A stretch of 64,000 nucleotides of DNA from Nitratireductor sp. XY-223 (lineage in GTDB: Bacteria; Pseudomonadota; Alphaproteobacteria; Rhizobiales; Rhizobiaceae): NCBI RefSeq assembly GCF_004959855.1, contig NZ_SPNT01000007.1, forward strand, positions 62,001-126,000, written 5' to 3'. How positions within the stretch are numbered: the first letter of the stretch is position 1; the number at the start of each line of letters is the position of its first letter. The notes below the pieces were generated by a model, which worked only from the letters and a program-made list of their open reading frames with translations, did no database searches and was not told where the DNA came from. This document shows, piece after piece, positions 8,878-17,512 of the stretch. The translations under genes were made by a program, and so were the position numbers.

Positions 8878-9708
8878 TCAGATCCCGTAGCGGTCGAAAA
8901 CCCGCCCGGCCCGGGCGAACTGGCGCGTCACGTCTTCGGGGTGGTGGACGATCGCCGAGGAGGTGCATTTCAGCACGAGGAACGCGATGTAGGCGCGCAG
9001 CACCCGCGGCTCGATGCCCGCGGCATCGACGATGTCCCAGACCGGCTGGTCGTGACCGTCGAGATCGAAGGCGAATTGCACCAGGTCGTACCGGTGGTCA
9101 CCGGCGCAGGCCTCCTCCCAGTCGATGATGCCGGTCAGCGTGTCGCCATCGATGAGGATGTTGTCGGTGTGCAGGTCGAGGTGAACCAGCCCGCCGTCTG
9201 GGCACCAGTCCGGGTCGGCTTCAGCACCGACCGCCTTGATGCGGTCAAGCACGGCTTCGGTGCCCTGATTCCAGCTGCGCAGCGGCTCGTGCATCCCGTC
9301 CCGGCCGACCGTCAGCGTGCGGACGACAAACGCGCCCCATGTGGGCTGGCCATCCGGAGGCGGCGGCCCGGCGATGCCGTCCTGCGCGGCGATGCATTCG
9401 ATCACGGCTTCGATGACCGCTGGAGACGGGTTGTCTTGCGACTGACCGGGCAGAAACCGTTGCGCGGAGAGCGTTCCGCCGTCAAAGGGCGTCACCTGCA
9501 GGTAGTCGGGCACAGGAACGCCGCGGGCGCGCAGTTCGTCGAGCGCCGGCAGAAGCGCCGCGTACTGCCCGGCCATCGCAGTGTCCTCAGACCATTTGAG
9601 GACCACAGGCGTGCCGTTGGGCGCCGTCGCCGACCAGGCGCCTTGGGACCGCCCGCCAAAGGCACGGCCTAGGTCAAAGCCCAGTTCAAGGAGCCGAGCG
9701 CGGTTCAC
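8878..9708 (-). CDS. Aminoglycoside phosphotransferase (APH) family protein
   Basis: The 276-residue protein has an APH-type kinase fold. VVLKWSEDT contains the ATP-binding lysine. HLDLHTDNILIDGD is the catalytic loop (Asp plus the Mg-binding Asn), and GIIDWEEACAGD holds the metal-binding Asp. A Trp/Pro-rich stretch lies in the middle (about residues 110-130). Members phosphorylate aminoglycosides, choline, homoserine or sugars, and the small family gives no substrate, so resistance should not be assumed. It stands alone on the minus strand, convergent with the symporter segment, with AT-richer sequence on its upstream side. Confidence 0.82.
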   Translation of the reverse strand: MNRARLLELGFDLGRAFGGRSQGAWSATAPNGTPVVLKWSEDTAMAGQYAALLPALDELRARGVPVPDYLQVTPFDGGTLSAQRFLPGQSQDNPSPAVIEAVIECIAAQDGIAGPPPPDGQPTWGAFVVRTLTVGRDGMHEPLRSWNQGTEAVLDRIKAVGAEADPDWCPDGGLVHLDLHTDNILIDGDTLTGIIDWEEACAGDHRYDLVQFAFDLDGHDQPVWDIVDAAGIEPRVLRAYIAFLVLKCTSSAIVHHPEDVTRQFARAGRVFDRYGI

Positions 9709-9978
9709 GTTGCCGGTGGATCGGGGTCCGGACGGACCCCTATTGCCTGAAGCGGTAATGTCATGAGCGACAGTATGTCCGCGCCCGGACAGAGTGTAAA
9801 CGGACGCTGTCGCTCCAGACAGGCCGCCTTTGGGCTGAATTTAGTTGGTGAATGACAGCAACGCGGACTAAGCTGCCGTTGGTGTTCGATAGAAGTCTAT
9901 TTTGCATGTCAGCGGCTGTGACCCCACTCATCCAATCAAAAATTTCGTTTGTCACAGGGTTTTAAATATGTTGCCCGC

Positions 9979-10341
9979 ATGAAGCTTATTGGAAGTCTGA
10001 CCGAAGACCGACTTAGAGAAGAGCTGCAAAGGTCACGGCGCACCTTTGTCGAACATATGAGATGTTGTGAAATCCTTCTTGCAATCGGACTGACAGAGTC
10101 GAGCAAAGATCAAATCGTTGTTTTAGAACAAATCCCAGACACTGATTGTGAGTACTTCAGGCTGCTCCTGCCAAACATAGACATTGTTCGGCTTGACGTT
10201 CCAAATATGGCGTCGGAACCGATTGTAGTTGAAGAGACACTTAACCTGGATCAATACCGGGTCGGGCTAAGCCAATTTGGGCAGGTTCGACTCACTGTTG
10301 CGCTTCAACTCGCCAGCTCGACAGACGAAATCTCGACTTAG
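9979..10341 (+). CDS. Hypothetical protein, AT-richer than its neighbours
   Basis: This 120-residue open frame starts at the ATG at 9979 (MKLIGSLTEDRLREELQ). A TTG ten codons upstream is an alternative, and neither has a clear ribosome binding site. The protein looks globular and soluble, with a helical N-terminal half (RSRRTFVEHMRCCEILLAIGL) and a beta-rich second half with no membrane segment. I do not recognise the family. Base and codon use are clearly less GC-rich than the flanking metabolic genes, which fits transfer. The 270-base region before it holds no feature I can name. Confidence 0.5.
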   Translation: MKLIGSLTEDRLREELQRSRRTFVEHMRCCEILLAIGLTESSKDQIVVLEQIPDTDCEYFRLLLPNIDIVRLDVPNMASEPIVVEETLNLDQYRVGLSQFGQVRLTVALQLASSTDEIST

Positions 10342-10494
10342 AAAGAACATCTGCCACAGGTTTTGCCGAGTCCGTAACGGGCTCAAAGCTGCCATTAGCG
10401 GTGCCGGCTCTATGAACCCCGAACCTGGCGCAATTTCCACCTGACGGCTCACGCCCCAATAGACCAGCGCAGGCGTCGTGGCTATTAATGGCGC

Positions 10495-11919
10495 ATGACG
10501 AAAGACATGCTCGACCGCTTTGCCGCCATCGTCGGCGAAAGGAACGCCCTTCGAAACGCCGATCAAATCGCGCCCTTCCTCGTGGAGCCGCGCGGCATCT
10601 ATCACGACAACACACCGATGGTGCTTCGGCCGGGATCCGTCGACGAGGTTTCGCAGATCCTGAGACTGGCGACTGAAACGGGAACGGCCATCGTGCCGCA
10701 GGCGGGCAACACGGGCCATGTGGGCGGCCAGGTTCCGCTGGAAGGGACGCGGGACCAGCTCATCTTGTCGGTTTCGCGCCTCAACGGGATCCGCGCGGTC
10801 GATGCCACGGGCAACACCATGACGGTGGAGGCCGGCTGCATCCTCGAGGACATCCACAGGGCAGCCGGCGAGATCGAGCGCATGTTTCCCCTGTCGCTCG
10901 GCTCGCAGGGCAGTTGCGAGATCGGCGGCAATCTGTCGACCAATGCCGGCGGCACGGCGGTACTGGCCTACGGCAACACCAGGCAACTCTGCCTCGGCCT
11001 CGAGGTCGTCTTGCCGACCGGCGAGGTGTGGAGCGGCCTTCGCAGCCTGAAGAAGGACAATACCGGCTACGACCTGCGCGACCTTTTCATCGGCGCGGAG
11101 GGAACGCTCGGCGTCATCACGGCGGCGGTGCTGAAGCTTTTCCCCGTCCCGTCCGGACACCAGGTGGCGATCGCCGGTCTGGAGAGCCCCGAGGCGGCGC
11201 TGGCCGTGCTGAAGCTCGCGGAAAGGCGCTGCGGCGGCGCCCTCACCGGCTTCGAGCTGATGCCGCGCATCGGCGTGGAATTCACCGTGGCGCACATTCC
11301 GGGCAACCGGGATCCGCTCTCCGGGAAACATCCGTGGTACGTGCTGATCGACATCTCCTCCGGCCAATCGCAGGAAGCGGCCGACGCGATGATGCAGGCG
11401 GTGCTCGAAGACGCGCTGACGGAGACGCTGATCGGCGACGCGGTCATTGCCCAGTCGGAAACGCAACGCGCGGAATTCTGGCGCCTGCGGGAAACGATGT
11501 CGGAATCGCAGAAACACGAGGGCGCTTCGATCAAGCACGACGTCTCGGTGCCGGTCGCCGAGATTGCGCGTTTCATGTCCCGCGCCGACCGGGCCGTGCT
11601 TGACGCCATGCCGGACGCGCGCATCTTCGCCTTCGGCCACATGGGCGACGGCAACATCCACTACAACATCTCGCAGCCCGCGGGCGCCGACCCCGACGCC
11701 TATCTTGCCCGGCGCTTCGAGATCAATGAACGGATCTACGACATCGCCCTTGAATTCGGCGGATCGATCTCGGCCGAGCACGGCATCGGGCAGATGAAGC
11801 GCGACCGGCTCGCGGCAATCCGCCAGCCGATCGAGATCGATCTCATGCGGCGCATCAAGACGGCGTTCGATCCGGCCGGCATCATGAACCCGGGCAAGGT
11901 GGTCGCCCGCCCCGACTGA
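10495..11919 (+). CDS. FAD-binding D-2-hydroxyacid dehydrogenase (GlcD/D2HGDH type)
   Basis: The 474-residue protein combines a PCMH-type FAD-binding domain (VPQAGNTGHVGGQVP near residue 70; LGSQGSCEIGGNLSTNAGG near 140) with the FAD-oxidase C-terminal domain. FGHMGDGNIHYN and AEHGIGQMKRDRL supply the metal- and substrate-binding residues, and NPGKV ends the protein. The family oxidises D-lactate, glycolate or D-2-hydroxyglutarate and passes electrons to a membrane carrier; D-2-hydroxyglutarate is a common substrate in this subgroup. The ATG at 10495 is chosen by family length. It is a single gene with no operon partner. Confidence 0.9.
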   Translation: MTKDMLDRFAAIVGERNALRNADQIAPFLVEPRGIYHDNTPMVLRPGSVDEVSQILRLATETGTAIVPQAGNTGHVGGQVPLEGTRDQLILSVSRLNGIRAVDATGNTMTVEAGCILEDIHRAAGEIERMFPLSLGSQGSCEIGGNLSTNAGGTAVLAYGNTRQLCLGLEVVLPTGEVWSGLRSLKKDNTGYDLRDLFIGAEGTLGVITAAVLKLFPVPSGHQVAIAGLESPEAALAVLKLAERRCGGALTGFELMPRIGVEFTVAHIPGNRDPLSGKHPWYVLIDISSGQSQEAADAMMQAVLEDALTETLIGDAVIAQSETQRAEFWRLRETMSESQKHEGASIKHDVSVPVAEIARFMSRADRAVLDAMPDARIFAFGHMGDGNIHYNISQPAGADPDAYLARRFEINERIYDIALEFGGSISAEHGIGQMKRDRLAAIRQPIEIDLMRRIKTAFDPAGIMNPGKVVARPD

Positions 11920-12127
11920 TCCGCAAACGCTGCGATATCGGCGCTCGACCTGCCCCGTTAAAAAACGATTATCGCCTGTGTGAATTCGCTAACCATTTGC
12001 GAAAGCAGCATTTTCTTAACCGTAGATTTTAAGTCCGCTCGAAGGGAATTCGCGTAAGTTGCTGATTGCAAGAGGACAAAAGTCCCGCACCGGATTGATC
12101 CGGCTCTCAGAAGAGACAGAGGCAAAT

Positions 12128-12694
12128 ATGACGAATTCATTGCGCAAACCGGCCTGGGCCGGGGACGAATTGCGACTGGACCCGGGGCGATTTCCCCAGC
12201 AGGTCACCTATGCGTCGCGGCAGGACACGGACTGCATCACCTTCACGCTCGACAAGCGCGGTGCGGTCCTGCGCCGGACGCTGCCGCAGAGCGGTCTGCC
12301 GCTTTCCATCGCCTTGCCGGCGCGCGCCTTCAAGGGCATCGCCGCACGGGCCATGGATCATGGCGACGACACCGTCACCGTGACCCTGGAACTGCATCAC
12401 CAGGACAGCGATCTTTGCGTGCCGCTGCTGGTCGCGCATGACCTCGACGACATCGCCGCGGACTGGCATTCGTGGTGCGAAATCTATAAATTGCCCATGC
12501 TGATGATCGACGCGGACGGGACAGCCAGGCCATTGGACGATCAACTCGGACCGATCAAGACGAAGGCTTCGAAGCCGCGCAGGCGCCACTCGTTCCTGAC
12601 CGCGCGCCGCCCGCGCTTCCTGGTGCGTCGAAGCACCGGCACGCTGGGCGTCCGCATGGCCATCAAGGGCGAGGAAATCATCGCCCGCAAGTAA
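12128..12694 (+). CDS. DUF6101 family protein
   Basis: The 188-residue protein resembles the DUF6101 family of Hyphomicrobiales. Its features are the N-terminal PAWAGDELRLDPGRFPQQV, a beta-rich central domain (LDKRGAVLRRTLPQSGLPLSIALPA in two parts), and a basic tail (RRRHSFLTARRPRFLVRR). The start is the ATG at 12128, with AGAGG six bases upstream; a longer version has no support. The function is unknown. The basic C-terminus might contact nucleic acid or membrane phospholipid, which is only a guess. It is followed by a hairpin at 12753-12772. Confidence 0.78.
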   Translation: MTNSLRKPAWAGDELRLDPGRFPQQVTYASRQDTDCITFTLDKRGAVLRRTLPQSGLPLSIALPARAFKGIAARAMDHGDDTVTVTLELHHQDSDLCVPLLVAHDLDDIAADWHSWCEIYKLPMLMIDADGTARPLDDQLGPIKTKASKPRRRHSFLTARRPRFLVRRSTGTLGVRMAIKGEEIIARK

Positions 12695-12752
12695 ACCGGC
12701 CGGACACACTGTTTCAAGCGTTAGCCGCGATTGCACAGTCCGTGCGATCGCG

Positions 12753-12772
12753 GCTTCCGTTTGAGCGGAAGC
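12753..12772. terminator. Intergenic hairpin between convergent genes
   Basis: GCTTCCG and CGGAAGC form a perfect 7-bp stem around a six-base loop. It lies between the end of the DUF6101 gene and the convergent ABC permease. There is no good T tract, so its use as a terminator is tentative. Confidence 0.4.
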
Positions 12773-12796
12773 TTCTGAAAGAACCAGATATGCGCG

Positions 12797-14323
12797 CTAC
12801 GCTTCGCGCGGCCTGATCATCCAGACGAATACGAGCACCAGGATCGCCATCGCGGCCGGGATCGCGGCCAGCCAGTTGCCGAGCGCCAGGAACGCGGCGG
12901 TTCCCGCCCAGCATATGGACGAGAACGCCTCCGCAAGGGTGGCGATCTTCGAAGAGGCGTGGCGGTGGCGGAAGTGGCTTCGCCTCGCCTGGGCACGGAA
13001 CCAGACCTGCATGGCGGTGGCGGCCGATGCGGACAGGACCATGCAGCCGGCGGTGATTGCCGCGGCACGCAGATCGACAAGCCCCAGGAACGCGACGATC
13101 GGAGAGACGGCAAGACCGACTGCGATCAGCACCGCCTCGATCTTCGCCTGCAAGGCAATATGCGGCGACATCGGCGCGGACTGCACCAGATCAGGCGCGT
13201 CCTCGCCGCAAAGGGTCAGCCAGGCGAGCCCGCCGGCAAGCTGTCCGGACGCCATCACCACGACGGGCACGACGACGATGACGGCGCCGATGTCGGTGCC
13301 GTAGTTGCGCCACAGCAGGAAGGCCGGCACCAGAAGATAGAGCATCTGCATGAGCGTCTGGGACAAAAGCCAGGGATCGCGCGCCAGCAGCACCAGTTCC
13401 TTGCGCCGCAGCGTCCGGCGGACGGTTCCCGCCCGGAACCGCGCCGGCCGCGCCGAATTGGCCGCGCTCTGCTCGCTCACGCCGACGGTTGAAAGGGCAA
13501 GGGTCGCGAACCGCGACGAGAAGGCGGCAATCGACAGTGCAAGAATGCCGAAACCGGCGATGCAGAAGGCCAGGACCGCGGAGATATCGCCAAGCAGTGC
13601 GCGTGCCGGAATCCAGAGAGGCGAAGCCACCGGCGGCAGGCTGCCGGTCAGTTCCGGGGACGTCAATACGCTCAGGCGCGAAACATTGCCGAAATAGACA
13701 ATGGCGACGAGCTGCATGGCGATGGCGAAGCCGGCGCCGATGACGGCAGCAATAATCTGGGCAATGACCCGGGTGCGCCGCGGCCCGACCGTGGCGAACA
13801 GGGCGACCGCGACGACAATGGCGATCGCCGTCGCAATTGCAGACATCGACAGCAGCGCGAAATAGCTGAGCAGCCAGACCGGACCCTCCAGAAACGCCAT
13901 GACGTTGAAGAACGGCGCGGCGAGCGCCGCCGACATGACGACGCTCATCAGCGCGACCGCGCAGAACCGCACGATGAATATGCGGGCCGAGGGCGCCGGC
14001 GACGTCAGGATGAGGTCAAGATCGGCGCGCGCGTAAAAGGCCCGGGTCACCATCTCCAGCGATTGCGACACCATCAGGCTCAGCGAGACGAGCGCACAGC
14101 CGGAGACGAATATGAAGACGGCACGCGGATCGGTCGCGGCAAGATCGACGGTATCGGTGACCGTGAACCAGGCGACGACGTGCATTCCGATGATGAAACC
14201 GGCAATGGCAAGCCCGACGAATATCCTGCGGTGCGGCTTTCCGCGCAGCACGAGCGCGGTCCAGTCGCGCCAGAAGAGGCCGATCTCGTGGCGCGCGAAC
14301 CAGGCGAACGAGGCGCTGGACAT
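12797..14323 (-). CDS. ABC transporter permease (ABC-2-like export type)
   Basis: The 508-residue protein has about twelve hydrophobic segments in two halves, separated by a basic linker (RTLRRKELVLLARDP, about residues 305-320). Its N-terminus is cytosolic and amphipathic. It has no nucleotide-binding domain and pairs with the ATPase encoded just upstream, whose stop shares a base with this start (TGATG). The pair therefore forms an exporter of unknown substrate. Repeated (A/T)(I/V) stretches in the first half fit membrane helices. Similar permeases are annotated as putative ABC-2 exporters in rhizobia. Confidence 0.82.
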   Translation of the reverse strand: MSSASFAWFARHEIGLFWRDWTALVLRGKPHRRIFVGLAIAGFIIGMHVVAWFTVTDTVDLAATDPRAVFIFVSGCALVSLSLMVSQSLEMVTRAFYARADLDLILTSPAPSARIFIVRFCAVALMSVVMSAALAAPFFNVMAFLEGPVWLLSYFALLSMSAIATAIAIVVAVALFATVGPRRTRVIAQIIAAVIGAGFAIAMQLVAIVYFGNVSRLSVLTSPELTGSLPPVASPLWIPARALLGDISAVLAFCIAGFGILALSIAAFSSRFATLALSTVGVSEQSAANSARPARFRAGTVRRTLRRKELVLLARDPWLLSQTLMQMLYLLVPAFLLWRNYGTDIGAVIVVVPVVVMASGQLAGGLAWLTLCGEDAPDLVQSAPMSPHIALQAKIEAVLIAVGLAVSPIVAFLGLVDLRAAAITAGCMVLSASAATAMQVWFRAQARRSHFRHRHASSKIATLAEAFSSICWAGTAAFLALGNWLAAIPAAMAILVLVFVWMIRPREA

Positions 14324-15099
14324 CAGGCCGCCGCCTCGTCGGCGCCGGAACCGCTCTCGGCGACCAGGTCGAGGAAGATATCCTCGAGGTTGGAGCCGTC
14401 GCGGCCCGATCTGGCGCGCAGTTCCTCCAGCGTGCCCTCGGCAATCAGCCTGCCGCGGTCGATCACGCCGATGCGGCGAGCCATCCGCTCGGCCACCTCG
14501 AGAATATGGGTTGTCATGATGACGGTGACGCCGCCGGCGACGCGTTCCTGCAGCACGCTCTTGACCTGGCGGGCGGACCCGGCGTCGAGACCGGTCAGCG
14601 GCTCGTCCAGGATGATCAGCCGCGGCTCATGGACTAGCGCGCCCGCCAGCGCAACCTTCTGGCGCATGCCCTTGGAGAAACCTCCGCAACGCTCGTGGGC
14701 ATGCGGTGCAAGGCCGAGCAGTTCCAGCAGTTCGCCGCTGCGCGCCTCCGCCGCACGGTTGTCGACGCTCCACAATCCGGCAACGAATTCCAGATATTCG
14801 AGCGGCGACAGCTTGTCGTAGATCATCGGCTCGTCGGAGACCCAGGCAACGACACGCTTGGCCTCGACGGGATGGAACAGGGCGTCGATACCATAGATGG
14901 AAATGGAACCGGAATCGGGCGGCAGCAGGCCGGCGACCATGCGCAATGTGGTTGTCTTGCCGGCTCCGTTGGGGCCGAGCAGCGCGTAGAACTCCCCGGC
15001 TTCGACCTCAAGGTCGAGCCCGCACACGGCCGGCTTGTCGAAACTCTTGAACAGGCCGGCAATGGACAGCGCCGGCGCGTCTTCCTGTCGGACAGTCAT
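14323..15099 (-). CDS. ABC transporter ATP-binding protein
   Basis: The 258-residue ATPase has Walker A (GPNGAGKTTTLRM, near residue 38), a variant signature (GGFSKGMRQKVALA in place of LSGGQ), Walker B with the catalytic Glu (LIILDEPLTGLD) and a switch His (MTTHIL). The SKGMRQK signature and the single-domain form are typical of CcmA/NatA-type exporters. The last base of its stop region overlaps the permease start, so the two are co-translated. The C-terminal tail (AESGSGADEAAA) is variable. Confidence 0.9.
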   Translation of the reverse strand: MTVRQEDAPALSIAGLFKSFDKPAVCGLDLEVEAGEFYALLGPNGAGKTTTLRMVAGLLPPDSGSISIYGIDALFHPVEAKRVVAWVSDEPMIYDKLSPLEYLEFVAGLWSVDNRAAEARSGELLELLGLAPHAHERCGGFSKGMRQKVALAGALVHEPRLIILDEPLTGLDAGSARQVKSVLQERVAGGVTVIMTTHILEVAERMARRIGVIDRGRLIAEGTLEELRARSGRDGSNLEDIFLDLVAESGSGADEAAA

Positions 15100-15247
15100 G
15101 CGATACCCCGAACCACGTCGAACCGGCGATGCGGGATTGCTCCGCCGATCGGTGATCCAGAATTAGCGCATGGCCGTTGAAACGAGGTAAACGGCGCGCC
15201 GCAAATCCGAGGCAAATGGCGGCGGCGCCCGGCCCGCCGCAAGCGCG

Positions 15248-15649
15248 CTAAAGCCGGTTGTACTCGAACTCCTCGCACGAGTGCCCCATCTGCGCCAGCC
15301 CTTCTTCGAGATGGTCGGCCAGCATCGGCATGCCGAGCAGATACTGCGCCGTGCGCTCATTGTGGGCGTCCGTGGCCTGCGAGCGCAGGTCGTCCCAGTC
15401 GCTGCGGTCGTAATCTTCCCGCCCGAGCCAGGCGAGGGTCACAAGGTCGATCTGCTCGTCGACCGAAAGCGACGAAATGAAGGATGTCAGCTCCTCCTCG
15501 ACGGCATCGTCGCGGTGGCTTTCAAGCACCGAATACATCGCATCGTCCGATGCGTTCGACCCGGGATCAGGGTCGGTGACCGCGTCCTTGACGTCGAATT
15601 CGCGCGCCTTGATGATCGTGAAGCAGACCTTTTCCGTAGAAATTTCCAT
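15248..15649 (-). CDS. DUF3775 domain-containing protein
   Basis: The 133-residue acidic protein resembles the DUF3775 family. It starts MEISTEKVCFTIIKAREFDVKD, has a helical middle (LTSFISSLSVDEQIDLVTLAWLGR in two parts), and ends LADHLEEGLAQMGHSCEEFE. I chose the ATG at 15649 because GGAGG lies eleven bases upstream; the ATG six codons earlier has none. The function is unknown. It is divergent from the HPF fusion gene, and one of two anaerobox-like motifs (15742-15755) lies about 95 bases upstream, so low-oxygen control of both genes is possible. Confidence 0.8.
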   Translation of the reverse strand: MEISTEKVCFTIIKAREFDVKDAVTDPDPGSNASDDAMYSVLESHRDDAVEEELTSFISSLSVDEQIDLVTLAWLGREDYDRSDWDDLRSQATDAHNERTAQYLLGMPMLADHLEEGLAQMGHSCEEFEYNRL

Positions 15650-15741
15650 CACTGCCCAATCCTCCATGCGAAGGTCAATCCTGCGCTCCGCACGCTTGCG
15701 GAGCCGATAAGAATAACTACATGAAATTGAGGGCGACGGAT

Positions 15742-15755
15742 TTGAGATGGGTCAA
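15742..15755. promoter_or_regulatory. FNR/FixK-type site candidate (TTGA-N6-TCAA)
   Basis: TTGAGATGGGTCAA fits the outer half-sites of the FNR/FixK consensus, with a poorer inner match than the second site 45 bases away. It lies between the divergent DUF3775 and HPF-cold-shock genes. Confidence 0.4.
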
Positions 15756-15800
15756 ATCAACCATCTGATTTCCTGCGTCAATCGAGCTGCGCCGGCGGTC

Positions 15801-15814
15801 TTGATCCAAATCAA
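15801..15814. promoter_or_regulatory. Perfect FNR/FixK anaerobox
   Basis: TTGATCCAAATCAA matches TTGAT-N4-ATCAA exactly. Its centre is about 71 bases before the start of the HPF-cold-shock gene, which suits a class II site near -41 if transcription starts around 15849. No FNR-type regulator is encoded in the window. Confidence 0.65.
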
Positions 15815-15878
15815 CGCAGGTGCCTGCCCAAGCGCGCAGGATCACCGACAACAGCTTTGAAATGCGGAGTAAAACACA

Positions 15879-16427
15879 ATGCAAGTCCCCCCGAAAATCA
15901 GTTTTCATGGCATGGACCCCTCCCCCGCGGTGGAAGCCCGGATCATGGAACGCATAGACAAGCTGGAGGAGTATCATAAACGCATCGTGTCCTGCCGGGT
16001 CTCGGTCTCGGCGCCCCACCGGCACAGCCGAAAGGGCAAGATATTCGACGTGCGCATCGATGTGGGCGTGCCCGGCCGCGACATCATCGTCAATCGCGAA
16101 CCGGGCAAGAACCACGCCCATGAGGACGTCTACGTGGCGGTCCGGGATGCATTCAACGCCGCGCAACGGCAACTCGAGGACCATTTCAGGAAACGCGGCG
16201 GAATCCGCGTCAAGGAGCACGCGCCGCGCGGGCACGGAACCGTCGCCCGGCTGTTTTCCGATGACGGCTACGGGTTCGTCGCAACGCCGGACGGGCGGGA
16301 GCTGTTCTTCGAGCGTGACAACGTCACCGGAGACGGCTGGCGCGCATTGAGCGTAGGAACGGAAGTACGTTACACCGAAATGGAAGGCGAAAAGGGCCAG
16401 CACGCCACATCGGTGACGACGGCCTAG
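15879..16427 (+). CDS. HPF/RaiA ribosome-associated domain fused to a cold-shock domain
   Basis: The 182-residue protein joins an HPF/RaiA-like domain (about residues 1-110: ISFHGMDPSPAVEARIMERI, HEDVYVAVRDAFNAAQRQLE) to a cold-shock-like beta barrel (about residues 118-180). The barrel shows GTVARLFSDDGYGFVATPDG and ELFFERDNV, the RNP1/RNP2-like strands. HPF proteins dimerise or silence ribosomes in stationary or hypoxic cells, and the second domain could add RNA binding. The promoter carries a perfect anaerobox, so induction at low oxygen is likely. Its stop overlaps the convergent ubiA stop by four bases. It differs from long-form HPF, which has a different C-terminal domain. Confidence 0.88.
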   Translation: MQVPPKISFHGMDPSPAVEARIMERIDKLEEYHKRIVSCRVSVSAPHRHSRKGKIFDVRIDVGVPGRDIIVNREPGKNHAHEDVYVAVRDAFNAAQRQLEDHFRKRGGIRVKEHAPRGHGTVARLFSDDGYGFVATPDGRELFFERDNVTGDGWRALSVGTEVRYTEMEGEKGQHATSVTTA

Positions 16428-17383
16428 ATAACATTCGCGCCGACACCGGCGCACAGCCCGAGAAAAATCGCCAGGCCGACCCGGTTGTTGGACTTGAAGA
16501 GCGCCAGGCACTGGTCGCCGTCGTCGATATCGACGACGGCGATCTGCCATGCAAGCATCAGGCCGGCGGCGACAAGCCCGGCAAAGGCCAGCCACGGGGC
16601 GCCGGCCAGCCAGAAAGCCGAGGCAAGCAACAGGATCGTTCCAGCATAGATGCCGGTCAGCCAGGCCTTGGTGCGCTCCCCGAACAGGCGCGCCGTGGAA
16701 CGCACGCCGATGAGCGCATCGTCCTCCTTGTCCTGGTGGGCATAGAGCGTGTCGTAACCGATCGTCCACAACACCGCGCCGGCGTAAAGCACGATTGCCG
16801 CAGCGCTCAGGCTTCCGAAGGCGCCGGCCCAGCCCATCAGAGCGCCCCAGGAAAATGCCAGGCCCAGGAAGAACTGCGGCCAGTCGGTGAAGCGCTTGGC
16901 AAAGGGGTAGATCGCGACGACCGCGAGGGAACAGATGCCCAGCACGATGGCGAACAGGTTGAACTGCAGCAGGACGACGAGGCCGACGAGCGCCTGCACG
17001 ACCATGAAGATCTTGGCCTGTGTCCGCGATACGCGCCCGGACGGCAGCGGCCGCGAGCGGGTGCGCGCCACCTGCATGTCGATATCATGGTCGACAAGAT
17101 CGTTATAGGTGCATCCGGCGCCGCGCATCGCAACGGCGCCGATCATGAAGAGTAGCAGATGACCGATCACCAGGCCCGGCTGCAGCGGACCCGACAGCGT
17201 CTGCGCGTTGGCCGCTAGCATCGTCGACCACCAGCAGGGCCACATCAGAAGTTGCCAGCCGATCGGCCGGTCCCAGCGGGCGAGCTGCGCGTAGGGCCAC
17301 AGCCACGGCGGCAACAGCCGGTAGACCCAATTGTCGGACGGTGCGTCGGCGACCCGCCCGGTATCAGTCGACATGTCCTGCAT
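16424..17383 (-). CDS. ubiA: 4-hydroxybenzoate polyprenyltransferase
   Basis: The 319-residue membrane enzyme attaches the polyprenyl tail to 4-hydroxybenzoate in ubiquinone synthesis. The two Mg-diphosphate motifs are NDLVDHDID (near residue 94) and YDTLYAHQDKEDD (near 220), and about eight membrane helices are visible. RDSRPLPSG-like ARTRSRPLPSGRVS follows the first motif. The start is set at the ATG at 17383 (MQDMSTD), with a second ATG at 17374 as an alternative. The polyprenyl diphosphate synthase that would supply its substrate is encoded at 27.5 kb. It is monocistronic and convergent with the HPF fusion gene. Confidence 0.93.
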   Translation of the reverse strand: MQDMSTDTGRVADAPSDNWVYRLLPPWLWPYAQLARWDRPIGWQLLMWPCWWSTMLAANAQTLSGPLQPGLVIGHLLLFMIGAVAMRGAGCTYNDLVDHDIDMQVARTRSRPLPSGRVSRTQAKIFMVVQALVGLVVLLQFNLFAIVLGICSLAVVAIYPFAKRFTDWPQFFLGLAFSWGALMGWAGAFGSLSAAAIVLYAGAVLWTIGYDTLYAHQDKEDDALIGVRSTARLFGERTKAWLTGIYAGTILLLASAFWLAGAPWLAFAGLVAAGLMLAWQIAVVDIDDGDQCLALFKSNNRVGLAIFLGLCAGVGANVI

Positions 17384-17512
17384 GCGGCCTTGGTGGCAGC
17401 ATAGGCCGCAAGAAGTCAAGCCTTCGGCACGCGGCGGCAACGGCCTGCGGGCCGTCGCAAGAACCCGGTACCGCCGGAAGCAATACCGGATTGGAACAAT
17501 GCGGACGATACG

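Noticed and set aside
8878-9708. Antibiotic resistance gene reading of the APH-family protein
   Set aside because: The family includes many kinases of non-antibiotic substrates, and no resistance context is present.
10267-11781. 504-codon minus-strand open frame
   Set aside because: It is the antisense of the FAD-linked dehydrogenase; typical high-GC shadow.
12019-12036. CtrA-like TTAA ... TTAA spacing
   Set aside because: The spacer is nine bases rather than seven, and only half-sites match.
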